NCBI RefSeq assembly: GCF_001043975.1
Contig: NZ_LABY01000023.1
Span: 1 to 37,097, forward strand
From: Methylobacterium variabile
GTDB taxonomy: Bacteria; Pseudomonadota; Alphaproteobacteria; Rhizobiales; Beijerinckiaceae
Direction: 5' to 3'
DNA: 37,097 bases
The number at the start of each line of letters is the position of its first letter. Position 1 is the stretch's first letter. The notes beneath the pieces are model-generated. The model did no database searches and had not been told where the DNA came from. It saw only the letters and a list, made by a program, of their open reading frames with translations. Positions 15,347 to 25,795 of this stretch are shown piece by piece. The position numbers were made by a program, and so were the translations under genes.

Positions 15347-16555
15347 TCAGCCGGCCTCGCGCAACCACGCCTTCGGCTCGCGGCCGCGCGGCTGGTGTGC
15401 GCCGAGCGCGCGGCAGAGGTCGGCCATGGCCGACAGGCTGTGGATCGGCCGGAAATCGTCGACGTGGGGCAGCATCGCCCGGATGCCGCTGGCCCGCGCC
15501 GAAAAACCCTCGAAACGCAGGAGCGGGTTGAGCCAGACCAGGCGCCGGCACGAGCGCCGCAGGCGATCCATCTCGTGGGTCAGCTCCGGCGTCACCTCGC
15601 GCTCAAGCCCGTCGGTGAACAGGAGCACCACCGCGCCGCCGCCGAGCACCCGGCGCGACCAGTGCCGGTTGAACAGGTGCAGGGCCTCGGCGATGCGGGT
15701 GCCCCCCTCCCAGTCCTGCGCCCGGGCGCTGGCGCGGGTCAGCGCCTCGTCGGGGTCGCGGCGGGTCAGCTCCCGGGTGATGTTGGTGAGCCGCGTCGCG
15801 AAGACGAAGCTGTGCACCCGACGCTGCTCGGAGAGCGCGTGCAGGAAGTGCAGGAACAGGCGGGAATACTCCGCCATCGAGCCGGAGATGTCACAGAGCG
15901 CCACGATCGGCGGCGGCCGCTCCCGCGGCGCCCGGAAGGCGAGGTCGATGGCGCCGCCGGCCCGCACCGTACGCTGGAAGCTGCGGCGCGGATCGATGCG
16001 CCCGCGCGGTCGCGCCTCGAACCGCCGCGTCCGGGTCGCGTCGTCGGGGAGCCGCAAGCCCGCGATCAGGCGGCGGGCCTGGGCGACCTCCTCGGCGCTC
16101 ATCTGGGCGAAGTCCTTCGCCTTCAGCACCTCGGCCTGCGATACCGACAGGGTGACGGTGGTGAGGTCTTCGTCCGTGATCCGCGGCTTCGGTCGCTCCG
16201 CCTTCGGCGACAGCGCCTCCTGCACCCGGAGCGCCCCCGGGTTCGGGTCTTGACGCGGCGCCTTGTCGGGAGCGACCGGCGACATCTGGGCGATCATCTT
16301 CTCGATGAGATCGCGCCGGCGCCAGAAGAGCCGGAAGGCTTCGGCGAACAGGGCGGAGTGCTCGCGCCGGCGCACCAGCACGGCGTGGAGGGTCCAGTAG
16401 AAGTCCTCGCGGCTGCCGATGGCGGTGGCCTGGACCGCCTCGACGGCGTCGATCACGTCGCCGGGCCCGACCGGCACGCCGGCGGCGCGCAGGGCCCGGG
16501 CGAAGTAGGCGATGTTGTCGGGGAGCCGGCCGGAGCCCGCGGGACTCGGGCCCAT
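15347..16555 (-). CDS. CoxE-like VWA domain protein
   Basis: The protein has 402 residues. A helical N-terminal part (NIAYFARALRAAGVPVGPGD) precedes a C-terminal von Willebrand A domain. The MIDAS metal site D222-I-S-G-S226 (in LCDISGSMAEYSRL) and LFTDGLER are visible. CoxE pairs with the AAA+ protein CoxD in post-translational assembly of the molybdenum active site of CO-dehydrogenase-type enzymes. The pairing is preserved here: its ATG shares one base with the stop of coxD (TGATG at 16557-16553). A long overlapping open frame on the same strand is a shadow created by the high GC content. Confidence 0.9.
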   Translation of the reverse strand: MGPSPAGSGRLPDNIAYFARALRAAGVPVGPGDVIDAVEAVQATAIGSREDFYWTLHAVLVRRREHSALFAEAFRLFWRRRDLIEKMIAQMSPVAPDKAPRQDPNPGALRVQEALSPKAERPKPRITDEDLTTVTLSVSQAEVLKAKDFAQMSAEEVAQARRLIAGLRLPDDATRTRRFEARPRGRIDPRRSFQRTVRAGGAIDLAFRAPRERPPPIVALCDISGSMAEYSRLFLHFLHALSEQRRVHSFVFATRLTNITRELTRRDPDEALTRASARAQDWEGGTRIAEALHLFNRHWSRRVLGGGAVVLLFTDGLEREVTPELTHEMDRLRRSCRRLVWLNPLLRFEGFSARASGIRAMLPHVDDFRPIHSLSAMADLCRALGAHQPRGREPKAWLREAG

Positions 16556-17472
16556 CAGGCGCCGGGCCGGCCCGAGGACGCGGACCGCACCTCGTCCAGC
16601 AGCGCCTTGGCGCGGCCGCCCTGCATCGCCTGGATATCGTCCTGGTACTTCAGCAGCACCCCGAGGGTGTCGATGACGAGGGCCGGGTCGAGGGCGACGG
16701 CGTCGAGCTCGACGAGAGCCGTGGCCCAGTCCAGGGTCTCGGCGACGCCGGGCGCCTTGAACAGGTCCTCCTTGCGGATCGCCTGCACGAAGGCGACCAC
16801 GTCGCGGGACAGGGCTTCGGCAGCGTCCGGCAGGCGGGTGCGCAGGATCTGCAGCTCGCGCTCGGCGTCCGGGTAGTCGACCCAGTGATAGAGGCAGCGG
16901 CGCTTGAGGGCGTCGTGGATCTCGCGGGTGCGGTTCGAGGTCAGGATCACCACCGGAGGCTCCGGCGCCCGGACGGTGCCGAGCTCGGGAATCGTGACCT
17001 GGAAGTCGGACAGGACCTCGAGCAGGAAGGCCTCGAAGGCCTCGTCGGTGCGATCCAGCTCGTCGATCAGCAGCACCGGCGCCCCGCCCTCCGCCGGCTC
17101 TAGCGCCTGGAGCAGCGGCCGGCGGATCAGGTAGCGCTCGGAGAAGAGCTCGGATTCGAGCCGCTCGCGGTCGACGCTGCCGCCGGCTTCGGCGAGGCGG
17201 ATCGCCATCATCTGACCGGCATAGTTCCACTCGTAGACGGCGGCCGCGACGTCGAGCCCCTCGTAGCATTGCAGCCGGATCAGCGGCCGCCCGAGGGACT
17301 TGGCCAGCACCTTGGCGATCTCGGTCTTGCCGACCCCGGCCTCGCCTTCGAGGAACAGCGGCCGCTTCAGCTTGAGCGACAGGAACACCACGGTGGAGAG
17401 CGCCCGGTCGGCGACGTAGCCGGCGGAGGAGAGCAGCGCCTGGGTGGCGTCGATGGAGGTGGGGAGATTCAT
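16555..17472 (-). CDS. CoxD-like MoxR AAA+ ATPase
   Basis: The protein has 305 residues. Walker A is GEAGVGKT at 43-50, Walker B is VLLIDELDR at about 133-141, sensor 1 is ILTSNRTREI, and the arginine-finger region is KRRCLYHW. This is the MoxR class of AAA+ ATPases that act as chaperones with VWA partners. In Oligotropha, CoxD is needed for maturation of the CuSMo centre of CO dehydrogenase. Gene order and the overlapping VWA gene support the same general task here. The specific step cannot be copied over, because the large subunit has a different active-site loop. Confidence 0.92.
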   Translation of the reverse strand: MNLPTSIDATQALLSSAGYVADRALSTVVFLSLKLKRPLFLEGEAGVGKTEIAKVLAKSLGRPLIRLQCYEGLDVAAAVYEWNYAGQMMAIRLAEAGGSVDRERLESELFSERYLIRRPLLQALEPAEGGAPVLLIDELDRTDEAFEAFLLEVLSDFQVTIPELGTVRAPEPPVVILTSNRTREIHDALKRRCLYHWVDYPDAERELQILRTRLPDAAEALSRDVVAFVQAIRKEDLFKAPGVAETLDWATALVELDAVALDPALVIDTLGVLLKYQDDIQAMQGGRAKALLDEVRSASSGRPGA

Positions 17473-17568
17473 CGTGGCGGAGGCTGTTTCTCGCAGGTGG
17501 GGAGGCTTCCGCCGGGGGTGGAGCGTCGTTTCGACGGGGAATATTGGAGAGGGACGCCTCCGATCCAG

Positions 17569-17596
17569 CCCTCCCCCGCAAGAGGGGGGGAGGGTT
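17569..17596. repeat. GC-rich palindrome just downstream of coxM (copy A)
   Basis: CCCTCCCCC at 17569-17577 pairs with GGGGGAGGG on the right arm, giving a nine-base stem 12 bases past the coxM stop. The same element occurs at 21085-21111, in the same place behind coxS. It may act as a transcript-end stabiliser or weak terminator. The surrounding 17473-17608 holds no gene. Confidence 0.7.
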
Positions 17597-17608
17597 GGGT
17601 ACGGCGCC

Positions 17609-18409
17609 CTACCGATCAGCCGCCTTCTGCACCGCGCGCCGGGCCATCACGCCGATCAGGTGGGCGCGATACGCAGCATCCGCATGGATGTCGCTGTTGA
17701 GCCCGTCCGCCGACGGCGACATGCCTTCCAGCGACTTGGCGGCGAAGCGCTTGCCCAATGCCTCCTCGGCCTCGGTCCAGCGGAACACGCCGTTCGAGCC
17801 CGCGCCCGTCACCGCGACGCGGATGTCGCTCGGCCGCTTGGCGACGAACACGCCGACCAGGGCGTAGCGCGAGGCTGGGTTGCGGAACTTCTCGTAGGCC
17901 GCCTTGTGCGGGATCGGGAACGAGACGCCGGTGACGATCTCGCCCTCCTCCAGCGCGGTCTCGAACAGGCCGGTGAAGTACTCTTCCGAGGTCAGCTTGC
18001 GCTTGTTGGTGCTGATCGTGGCGCCCAGCGCCAGGCAGGCCGCCGGGTAATCCGCCGCCGGGTCGTTGTTGGCGACCGAGCCGCCGATCGTGCCGCGGTG
18101 GCGCACCGCCGGGTCGCCGATCAGCGCCGCGAGCTCGGCGAGCGCGGGGATCGCCTCGCGCACCTCGGCGGAATCCGCCACCGCGCCGTGGGTGGTCATC
18201 GCGCCGATCGTCACCGAGCGCGGGCTGCGCTCGATGCCGACGAGGTCCGGCACCTTGCCGAGATCGATGAGCGTGCCCGGTGCGGCGAGCCGCTGCTTCA
18301 TCGTCGGGATCAGGGTGTGGCCGCCGGCGACGATCTTGGCGTCCTCGCCGGCGAGGAGGCTCGCGGCCTCTTTCAGGCTGGTCGGCTGGTGGTAGGCGAA
18401 AGCGTACAT
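17609..18409 (-). CDS. CoxM-type FAD-binding subunit of a molybdenum hydroxylase
   Basis: The protein has 266 residues. KIVAGGHTLIP (about 25-35) and RGTIGGSVANNDPAADYPAA are the two FAD-contact motifs of the CoxM/XDH medium subunit. A C-terminal domain ending in the Ala-rich helix follows. The subunit passes electrons between the iron-sulfur subunit and the final acceptor. The ATG at 18409 has GGAG six bases upstream. It follows CoxL by 20 bases and is third in S-L-M order, the arrangement typical of form II loci; form I loci are M-S-L. Length is a little short of the usual 280-290, without visible loss of motifs. Confidence 0.92.
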   Translation of the reverse strand: MYAFAYHQPTSLKEAASLLAGEDAKIVAGGHTLIPTMKQRLAAPGTLIDLGKVPDLVGIERSPRSVTIGAMTTHGAVADSAEVREAIPALAELAALIGDPAVRHRGTIGGSVANNDPAADYPAACLALGATISTNKRKLTSEEYFTGLFETALEEGEIVTGVSFPIPHKAAYEKFRNPASRYALVGVFVAKRPSDIRVAVTGAGSNGVFRWTEAEEALGKRFAAKSLEGMSPSADGLNSDIHADAAYRAHLIGVMARRAVQKAADR

Positions 18410-18429
18410 GATGCTCTCCAGACTTGATC

Positions 18430-20799
18430 TTATTCCGCCGCTTCCGGACGCAGGTGGGGACTTCCTTGCGCGGCCCGCCACACCGCCAGCGGGGTGGCCG
18501 GCATCGCGATGCTCTCGTGGCCCAGCGCGTCGGTGAGGGCGTTCATCACCGCCGCCGGGGCCGCGATGGCGCCGGCCTCGCCGCAGCCCTTGATGCCGAG
18601 CGGGTTCGACGGGCACGGGGTCACCGTCATGCCGACCTCGAACGAGGGCAGGTCCTCGGCGCGCGGCATGCGGTAATCCATGAAGCTCGCGGTGACGAGC
18701 TGCCCGTCCGAATCGTAGAGCGCGCCCTCGAACAGGGCCTGTCCGACGCCTTGCGCGATGCCGCCATGGACCTGGCCCTCGACGATCATCGGGTTGATGA
18801 CGTTGCCGAAATCGTCGACCGCGGTGAACTTCTCGATGGTGACGACGCCGGTATCGGGATCGACCTCGAGCTCGCAGATGTGCATGCCGGCCGGGAAGGT
18901 GAAGTTGGTGGGATCGTAGAACGCCCCCTCCTTCAGCCCGGGCTCGAGCTGCGCGCCGCTGAACTTGTGCGCGACGTAGGCCTGGAGCGCCACCTCGCCG
19001 AAGGCCAGCGACCTGTCGGTGCCGGCGACCGAGAAGCGGCCGTCCTTGAACTCGATGTCGTCCTCGCCGGCCTCGAGCGCGTAGGCCGCGACCTTGCGGC
19101 CCTTGGCCACCACCTTGTCGATCGCCTTGGCGATGGCCGACATGCCGACCGCGCCGGAGCGCGAGCCGTAGGTGCCCATGCCGAACTGCACCTTGTCGGT
19201 GTCGCCGTGCACGATGGTGACGCTCTCGATCGGCACGCCGAGCCGGTCTGAGACGAGCTGGGCGAAGGTGGTCTCGTGGCCCTGACCGTGGCTGTGCGAG
19301 CCGGTCAGCACCTCGATCGAGCCGGTGGGATTCACCCGCACCTCGGCCGATTCCCACAAGCCCACGCCGGCGCCGAGCGAGCCCACCGCCTGCGACGGGG
19401 CGATGCCGCAGGCCTCGATGTAGGACGAGAAGCCGATGCCGCGAAGCTTGCCGTTGCGGGCGCTCTCGCGTCGCCGCCGCGCGAAGCCCTTGTGGTCGGC
19501 GATCTCCAGCGCCTTGTCGAGCGAGGCCGAATAGTCGCCGCCATCGTACATCATGATGACCGGCGTCTGGTGCGGGAAGCTCTTGATGTAGTTCTTGCGC
19601 CGGAACTTCGCCGGGTCCTGGTTGAGCTCCCGCGCGGCGACCTCGACCAGGCGCTCGATGACGAAGGTCGCCTCCGGCCGCCCGGCGCCCCGATAGGCGT
19701 CGACCGGCGCGGTGTTGGTGTAGACGCCGTCCACCTCGCAGTAGATCGCCGGGATGTTGTACTGGCCCGACAGGAGCGGCGCGTAGAGGTACGTCGGGAC
19801 CGACGAGGAGAAGGTCGACAGGTAGGCGCCGAGATTGGCGATGGTGTGGACCTTGAGGGCCAGGATCTTCCCGCCCTCGTCCGTCGCCAGTTCCGCGTGG
19901 GTGACGTGGTCGCGCCCGTGGGCATCGCACAGGAACGCCTCGGTGCGGTCGCTCGTCCACTTCACCGGCCGGCCGACCTTCTTCGCCGCCCAGACGCAGA
20001 CCGTCTCCTCGGCGTAGATGAAGATCTTCGAGCCGAAGCCGCCGCCGACGTCGGGCGCCACGACCCGGAGCTTGTTCTCCGGCGCGATGCCGATGAACGC
20101 CGAGAGCACGAGGCGCGCGACGTGCGGGTTCTGGCTCGTGGTGTAGAGGGTGAAGGCCTCTTCCGCCTCGTCGTACTCGCCGACGGCGGCGCGGGGCTCG
20201 ATCGGGTTCGGCACCAGGCGGTTGTTGACGATGTCGAGCTTGGTGACGTGCGCCGCGCGGGCGAAGGCCGCCTCGACGTCGGCCTGGTTGCCGAGGTGCC
20301 AGTTGAACACCGTGTTGTCGGGGGCGACGTCGTGCACCACCGTCGAGGCGCCGGCCGCCTTCGCGGTCTCGACCACCGCCGGCAGGAGATCGTAGTCGAC
20401 GGTGATCGCCTCGGCGGCGTCCTTGGCCTGGGCCAGGGTCTCGGCAATCACCACCGCGACGTGGTCGCCGACGTAGCGCACCTTGCCCTGGGCCAGCGCC
20501 GGGTGCGCCCCGGCCTTCATCGGCGTGCCGTCCTTGGAGTGGATCATCCAGCCGCAGATCAGCCCGCCGACCTTGTCGGCCGCCAGGTCCTCGCCGGTCA
20601 GGATCGCGACCACGCCCGGCATCGCCGCGGCGGCCGCTTTGTCGATGCCGCGGATCTCGGCGTGGGCGTGCGGCGAGCGCAGGAAGTACGCGTAGGCCTG
20701 GCCCGGACGGTTGTAGTCGTCGACGTAGCGGCCTTTGCCGGTGATGAAGCGCTGGTCTTCCTTGCGGCGCACCGAGGCGCCGATGCCGGTGGCGGTCAT
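18430..20799 (-). CDS. CoxL-type molybdopterin-binding large subunit, form II (AYRGAGR)
   Basis: The protein has 789 residues from the ATG at 20799, with GGGAG upstream; the longer frame to 21018 runs through repeats and is rejected. It spans the full xanthine-oxidase fold: [18 protein letters not shown] at the start, the DVGGGFGSK loop, [10 protein letters not shown], and the C-terminal [10 protein letters not shown] with catalytic-type Glu741. The active-site loop is A368-Y-R-G-A-G-R374. Proven CO dehydrogenases (form I) have AYRCSFR with a cysteine that binds copper, and here that cysteine is absent. The enzyme is therefore a form II protein whose substrate is unknown. Related enzymes hydroxylate aldehydes or N-heterocycles, and weak CO oxidation by form II has been proposed. 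The cofactor is probably MCD. Confidence 0.93.
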   Translation of the reverse strand: MTATGIGASVRRKEDQRFITGKGRYVDDYNRPGQAYAYFLRSPHAHAEIRGIDKAAAAAMPGVVAILTGEDLAADKVGGLICGWMIHSKDGTPMKAGAHPALAQGKVRYVGDHVAVVIAETLAQAKDAAEAITVDYDLLPAVVETAKAAGASTVVHDVAPDNTVFNWHLGNQADVEAAFARAAHVTKLDIVNNRLVPNPIEPRAAVGEYDEAEEAFTLYTTSQNPHVARLVLSAFIGIAPENKLRVVAPDVGGGFGSKIFIYAEETVCVWAAKKVGRPVKWTSDRTEAFLCDAHGRDHVTHAELATDEGGKILALKVHTIANLGAYLSTFSSSVPTYLYAPLLSGQYNIPAIYCEVDGVYTNTAPVDAYRGAGRPEATFVIERLVEVAARELNQDPAKFRRKNYIKSFPHQTPVIMMYDGGDYSASLDKALEIADHKGFARRRRESARNGKLRGIGFSSYIEACGIAPSQAVGSLGAGVGLWESAEVRVNPTGSIEVLTGSHSHGQGHETTFAQLVSDRLGVPIESVTIVHGDTDKVQFGMGTYGSRSGAVGMSAIAKAIDKVVAKGRKVAAYALEAGEDDIEFKDGRFSVAGTDRSLAFGEVALQAYVAHKFSGAQLEPGLKEGAFYDPTNFTFPAGMHICELEVDPDTGVVTIEKFTAVDDFGNVINPMIVEGQVHGGIAQGVGQALFEGALYDSDGQLVTASFMDYRMPRAEDLPSFEVGMTVTPCPSNPLGIKGCGEAGAIAAPAAVMNALTDALGHESIAMPATPLAVWRAAQGSPHLRPEAAE

Positions 20800-20923
20800 G
20801 TGCGTGTCTCTCCCGGATCTGGCCTCGCGGGCCGGCGTCACGGGGCCGGCCTCGTTCTGTCGTGGCGTGTTGTTGTTGGTCCGGATGGCGCGGACGGGTT
20901 TTTCGTACGGCGCAGGTTGTGAA

Positions 20924-20974
20924 CCCTCTCCCCTCCGTGGGGAAGGCTGGCGAGCGGCGCGAGCCAGGAGAGGG
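20924..20974. repeat. Imperfect inverted repeat upstream of coxL
   Basis: CCCTCTCC at 20924-20931 can pair with GGAGAGGG at 20967-20974. Between them, GGCTGGCG and CGCGAGCC form a partial inner stem. The layout resembles intergenic palindromic elements common in GC-rich methylobacteria. It lies about 125 bases before the coxL start. Function is unknown. Confidence 0.5.
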
Positions 20975-21084
20975 GGCGCCGTCTCCGGAAAGATCGCGAT
21001 CGATTTGGACGGCGCCATCTGGAGCAGCGTCGTGCTGCCCCTCTCCCGCCCGGCGCGCGGGTGCTTCGCACTCGCAGCCGGGCA

Positions 21085-21111
21085 CCCTCCCCCGCAGAGG
21101 GGGGGAGGGTT
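21085..21111. repeat. GC-rich palindrome just downstream of coxS (copy B)
   Basis: This is the second copy of the 17569-17596 element: CCCTCCCCC, a short loop, then GGGGGGGAGGGTT. It begins 14 bases past the coxS stop on the minus strand. The two copies differ mainly by one or two loop bases. Confidence 0.7.
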
Positions 21112-21125
21112 ATTGGCAGCGCGCG

Positions 21126-21620
21126 CTACTCTGCCGCGACCTTCTGCGGCTCGGCCGCCATGTTCTCGGCGCCCGCCGCGATGGCCTTCACGATGTTGTG
21201 GTAGCCGGTGCAGCGGCAGATGTTGCCTTCCAGCTCATGCCGGATGGTGTGCTCGTCCAGGGCGCTGCCCTTGCGGCGCACGAGGTCGACGGCGGTCATG
21301 ATCATGCCGGGCGTGCAGTAGCCGCACTGCAGCCCGTGATGCTCGCGGAAGGCCGCCTGCATCGGGTGCAGCTCGCCGCCGGAGGCCAGGCCCTCGATGG
21401 TGGTGACCTGGCGGCCGTTGCATTGCACCGCCAGCACGGTGCAGGCCTTGATCGCCTCGCCGTCGAGATGGACCACGCAGGCGCCGCACTGGCTGGTGTC
21501 GCACCCGACATGGGTGCCGGTGAGGCGAAGGTTCTCCCGCAGGTACTGCACCAGCAGCGTGCGCGGATCGATGTCGGCGGTCACGGCCTTGCCGTTCACC
21601 GTCAGGCTGACAGCGCTCAT
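21126..21620 (-). CDS. CoxS-type 2x[2Fe-2S] small subunit of a molybdenum hydroxylase
   Basis: The protein has 164 residues. The plant-ferredoxin-like first cluster uses C40, C45, C48 and C60 ([18 protein letters not shown]). The second cluster uses C99, C102, C135 and C137 ([10 protein letters not shown] and NICRCTGY). This is the standard electron-transfer subunit of CO-dehydrogenase/xanthine-dehydrogenase enzymes, linking the molybdenum site to FAD. All eight ligands are present. It is first of the three enzyme genes (S-L-M). The gap of 326 bases to coxL is unusually long for subunits of one complex and is filled with repeats. Confidence 0.95.
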   Translation of the reverse strand: MSAVSLTVNGKAVTADIDPRTLLVQYLRENLRLTGTHVGCDTSQCGACVVHLDGEAIKACTVLAVQCNGRQVTTIEGLASGGELHPMQAAFREHHGLQCGYCTPGMIMTAVDLVRRKGSALDEHTIRHELEGNICRCTGYHNIVKAIAAGAENMAAEPQKVAAE

Positions 21621-21879
21621 GGGTGACGTCCTCCTCCTGGCCGAAGACCCGCGGGTCCTTCTGCTGGACCCTGTCGCTCGTGGTGGCCGGGCCGGCCGTG
21701 CCTCTCTGGAATCGCTCGAATTCGAGTGTCAACCGCCCGGAACCGCCGGTCAAGGCGTGACACCTCGGTCTTTCGGCGCGGAAACCGGCCGATTCCAGCC
21801 GATTTCCGCCATTCTGCCCGATCGGCTCGCAACAAGGTGATCGCGGGCGACCGAATCGCGAACCGGGCTCGGGCCGCGC

Positions 21880-22359
21880 TCAGGCGGCGGAGGTCTCGCT
21901 GCCGACCTCCCCGCCCTGGACCTCCTTGGCGAACGTGTCGAAGAAGTTGTCGGCGTACTTCTTGGCCACGCCGTTGATCAGGCGGCCGCCGAGCTGGGCG
22001 AGCTTGCCGCCGACGCTGGCCTCGACGTCGTAGGTCATCTTGGTCTGGCCGTCCTCAGCCGGCTCGAGCCGCACCACGGCGCCGCCCTTGGCGAAGCCGG
22101 CGACGCCGCCCTGTCCCTCGCCGGTGATGCGGTAGCCGTTCGGCGGGTCGATGTCGGTGAGGGTCACCTTGCCCTTGAAGGTCGCCTTCACCGGGCCGAC
22201 CGCGATCTTGGCCGAGGCCTGCAGCTCGTTGTCGCCGACCTTCTCGAGAGTGTCGCAGCCCGGGATGCAGCGCTTGAGCACCTCCGGATCGTTGAGCTTC
22301 TCCCACACGGTCTGCTGGTCGGCCGGCAGCACGACCTCCCCGGTCATCGTCATCGCCAT
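21880..22359 (-). CDS. CoxG-like SRPBCC domain protein
   Basis: The 159-residue product starts at the ATG of MAMTMTGEVVLP, with a GGGGGGA stretch upstream. It shows the CoxG/SRPBCC pattern: PADQQTVWEKLNDPEVLKRCIPGCDTLE, then KIAVGPVKATFKGKV, then a C-terminal helix LINGVAKKYADNFFDTFAKEV. CoxG is reported to help attach CO dehydrogenase to the cytoplasmic membrane. Here it is the first gene of the cox locus, 259 bases before coxS, and faces the liv operon across a 225-base divergent region. Some CoxG homologues are longer with a membrane tail; none is seen here. Confidence 0.9.
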   Translation of the reverse strand: MAMTMTGEVVLPADQQTVWEKLNDPEVLKRCIPGCDTLEKVGDNELQASAKIAVGPVKATFKGKVTLTDIDPPNGYRITGEGQGGVAGFAKGGAVVRLEPAEDGQTKMTYDVEASVGGKLAQLGGRLINGVAKKYADNFFDTFAKEVQGGEVGSETSAA

Positions 22360-22584
22360 GGTGGCGGTCCCCCCTGGTTGTGGTGAAATCGGCTTCGCCG
22401 GAACGGTAGCGGAGCGGTTGCGGCGGAGCCAGCCGGCCTTTCGCACACCCGCCCGGCAACCCCGGATTGTCGAGTGGTGCGGTGCTTGCTAAGCCTCACG
22501 CCAAGGGACGGCCGTGACACCCGCACGAACGGGCGCGGCCGGAGAGGCTCGGGCAAAGAGCCCGCGAATGGAGAACGTGACCGC
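22360..22584. promoter_or_regulatory. Divergent control region between the cox and liv operons
   Basis: These 225 bases lie head-to-head between coxG (leftward) and livH (rightward), so promoters for both operons should be here. No clean -35/-10 pair is seen. The call rests on position only. Confidence 0.4.
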
Positions 22585-23504
<920 letters not shown>

Positions 23505-23505
<1 letters not shown>

Positions 23506-24923
23506 TGGCGAACCCGGCCAAGACCCTGGCGGCGCCCACCGCCGCCGACCGCGCCGCCACCGACATGGCGGCGATCATCAAGGACGCGGCGCTGTTCGCG
23601 CTCGTCACCTTCGGCCTGTGCGTGCCGATCGTCGCGTTCCGCACCGATCTCAGCCAGACCTCCGCCCTCGACCTCGTGCCGCGCTGGGGCCTCGTGGCGA
23701 TCCTGTGCGGGATCGTCTTCGTCGCGCGCTTGGGCCAGCGGCTGGTGCTCGCCAACCGCGACGCCCGGCGGGCGCTCACGCCCTCGCCGACGCAGGCGAC
23801 CGAGGCGGTGGACGCGACGCCGAATGCCTCGCAGAAGATCTCTGCCTACGCCCTGCCGGCCTTCCTCGGCGTGACGCTGGCTTTCCCGCTCCTCGCGGTG
23901 CTGGGCACCGGGGGCCTGGGCGAATCCCGCTACTGGATCGACCTCGGCATCCTGATCCTCACCTACGTGATGCTGGGCTGGGGCCTCAACATCGTGGTCG
24001 GCCTCGCGGGCCTGCTCGACCTCGGCTACGTCGCGTTCTACGCCGTCGGCGCCTACTCCTACGCCCTGCTCTCGACGGTGTTCGACCTGTCGTTCTGGGT
24101 CTGCCTGCCGCTCGCCGGGCTGTTCGCCGGCCTGTGGGGGATGGTGCTGGGCTTCCCCGTCCTGCGGCTTCGCGGCGACTACCTCGCCATCGTGACGCTG
24201 GCCTTCGGCGAGATCATCCGGCTCGTCCTGATCAACTGGACCGACTTCTCAGGGGGAGCCGCCGGCATCTCGTCGATCCCCCGCGCCACGTTCTTCGGCA
24301 TCCCGTTCACCGCGGACGAGGACGGCTTCGCGGCGAAGGTCGGGCTGGATTTCAGCCCGATGCACCGGGTGATCTTCCTCTACTACCTGATCCTGGCGCT
24401 CGCCCTCATCACCAACGGGGTGACGCTGCGCCTGCGCCGCCTGCCGATCGGGCGGGCCTGGGAGGCCTTGCGCGAGGACGAGATCGCCTGCCGGTCGCTC
24501 GGCATCAACACCACAAACACCAAGCTCACGGCCTTCGCGCTCGGCGCGATGTTCGGCGGCTTCGCCGGCTCGTTCTTCGCCGTCCGCCAGGGCTTCGTCA
24601 GCCCGGAGAGCTTCAACTTCCTCGAGAGCGCGATCATCCTGGCGATCGTCGTGCTCGGCGGCATGGGGTCGCAGATCGGCGTCGCGATCGCCGCGGTCGC
24701 AATGGTCGGCGGGCCGGAGCTCCTGCGCAACCTCGGCTTCCTCAAGGCGGTGTTCGGCGACCACTTCGACCCGAGCGAGTACCGCCTGCTGCTGTTCGGC
24801 CTCGCCATGGTGATCATGATGATCTGGCGCCCCCGCGGCCTGATCTCGGAGCGCGCGCCGTCGATCGTCCTGAAGGAGCGCAAGCGCATCTCGGGCTCCC
24901 TCGTGAAGGAGGGGCACGGCTGA
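23505..24923 (+). CDS. livM: LivM-type ABC transporter permease
   Basis: The product has 472 residues and about ten hydrophobic segments, including a longer N-terminal part of roughly 130 residues, as in the long alphaproteobacterial LivM group. Signature stretches are [40 protein letters not shown] and [18 protein letters not shown]. It pairs with LivH to form the inner-membrane pore. The start ATG at 23505 forms TGATG with the end of livH, and its own stop at 24921-24923 forms TGATG with livG. The substrate cannot be read from the permease. Confidence 0.94.
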
Positions 24924-25795
24924 TGGCGTCCTCGATGTCCTCCTCTTTTGCCTCCCCCCGCATGGCCGACCCGGTGCTGACGGTCGACCACGTCACCATG
25001 CGCTTCGGCGGCCTCGTCGCCGTCAACGACCTGTCGTTCCGGGTCGGCCGCGGCGACATCACGGCGCTGATCGGCCCGAACGGTGCCGGCAAGACCACGG
25101 TCTTCAACTGCATCACCGGCTTCTACAAGCCGACTGAGGGCATGATGACCCTGCGCCACCGCGACGGCGCCGAGTTCCTGCTCGAGCGGCTGCCCGGCTA
25201 CGCGGTGAACCGGCGGGCGCGCGTCGCCCGCACGTTCCAGAACATCCGCCTGTTCACCGGCATGACCGTGCTGGAGAACCTGCTGGTGGCCCAGCACAAC
25301 CCCTTGATGCTGGCCTCCGGCTACACGATCGCGGGGCTGCTCGGCCTGCCCGCCTACCGGCGGGCCGAGCAGGCGGCGGTCGAGAGGGCCAAGGAGTGGC
25401 TCGCGCGCATCCACCTGATGCACCGTGCCGACGACCCGGCGGGCGCCCTGCCCTACGGCGACCAGCGCCGGCTCGAGATCGCCCGCGCGATGTGCACCGA
25501 CCCGGTCCTGCTCTGCCTCGACGAGCCGGCGGCGGGCCTCAACCCACGGGAATCGCTGCTGCTCAACGACCTGCTGCGGACGATCCGCGACGACCACGAC
25601 ACCTCGGTCCTGCTGATCGAGCACGACATGTCGGTGGTGATGGAGATCTCCGATCACGTCGTGGTGCTCGATTACGGCACCAAAATCGCCGACGGCACCC
25701 CGGCGGAGATCCAGAGCGACCAGAGCGTCATTGCCGCCTATCTGGGCGTCGAGGACGACGAGGTGGAGCAGGTCGAGGCGGAGGTAGGGGTATGA
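24923..25795 (+). CDS. livG: LivG-type ABC transporter ATP-binding protein
   Basis: The protein has 290 residues. Walker A GPNGAGKT is at 51-58, with FNCITGFYKPT after it as in LivG proteins. The signature is the family-typical ALPYGDQRRLEIARAM, in place of LSGGQ, and Walker B LLCLDEPAAGLNP is followed by switch region LIEHDM. A Ser-rich leader of 13 residues precedes MADPVLTVDHV, so an internal start at residue 14 is possible; the first ATG is kept because it overlaps the livM stop. The C-terminus ends in an acidic stretch. It forms a heterodimer with LivF. Confidence 0.94.
   Translation: MASSMSSSFASPRMADPVLTVDHVTMRFGGLVAVNDLSFRVGRGDITALIGPNGAGKTTVFNCITGFYKPTEGMMTLRHRDGAEFLLERLPGYAVNRRARVARTFQNIRLFTGMTVLENLLVAQHNPLMLASGYTIAGLLGLPAYRRAEQAAVERAKEWLARIHLMHRADDPAGALPYGDQRRLEIARAMCTDPVLLCLDEPAAGLNPRESLLLNDLLRTIRDDHDTSVLLIEHDMSVVMEISDHVVVLDYGTKIADGTPAEIQSDQSVIAAYLGVEDDEVEQVEAEVGV

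Larger units (their letters stand above)
20800..21125. other. Gene-free, repeat-filled gap between coxS and coxL
   Basis: The 326 bases separating coxS from coxL hold no credible gene. They contain an imperfect inverted repeat (CCCTCTCC at 20924-20931 with GGAGAGGG at 20967-20974) and the palindrome at 21085-21111. An AT-richer patch lies around 20860-20900 (GTGTTGTTGTTGGTCC). The open frames through this region are extensions of the neighbours. It may uncouple coxS mRNA levels from coxLM or carry an internal promoter. Confidence 0.6.

Noticed and set aside
15347..17581. 744-codon minus-strand frame covering coxE and coxD
   Set aside because: Only its last 402 codons match CoxE. The rest is the out-of-phase shadow of the CoxD gene, with Arg/Ala/Pro-rich nonsense typical of GC-rich antiphase reading.
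17609..21085. 1158-codon frame joining coxM to the region of coxL
   Set aside because: Only the last 266 codons (from 18409) are CoxM. The upstream part is the wrong phase of coxL.
18430..22359. Assigning the locus as an aerobic CO dehydrogenase
   Set aside because: The AYRCSFR loop of proven form I enzymes is replaced by AYRGAGR, so CO oxidation is not claimed.
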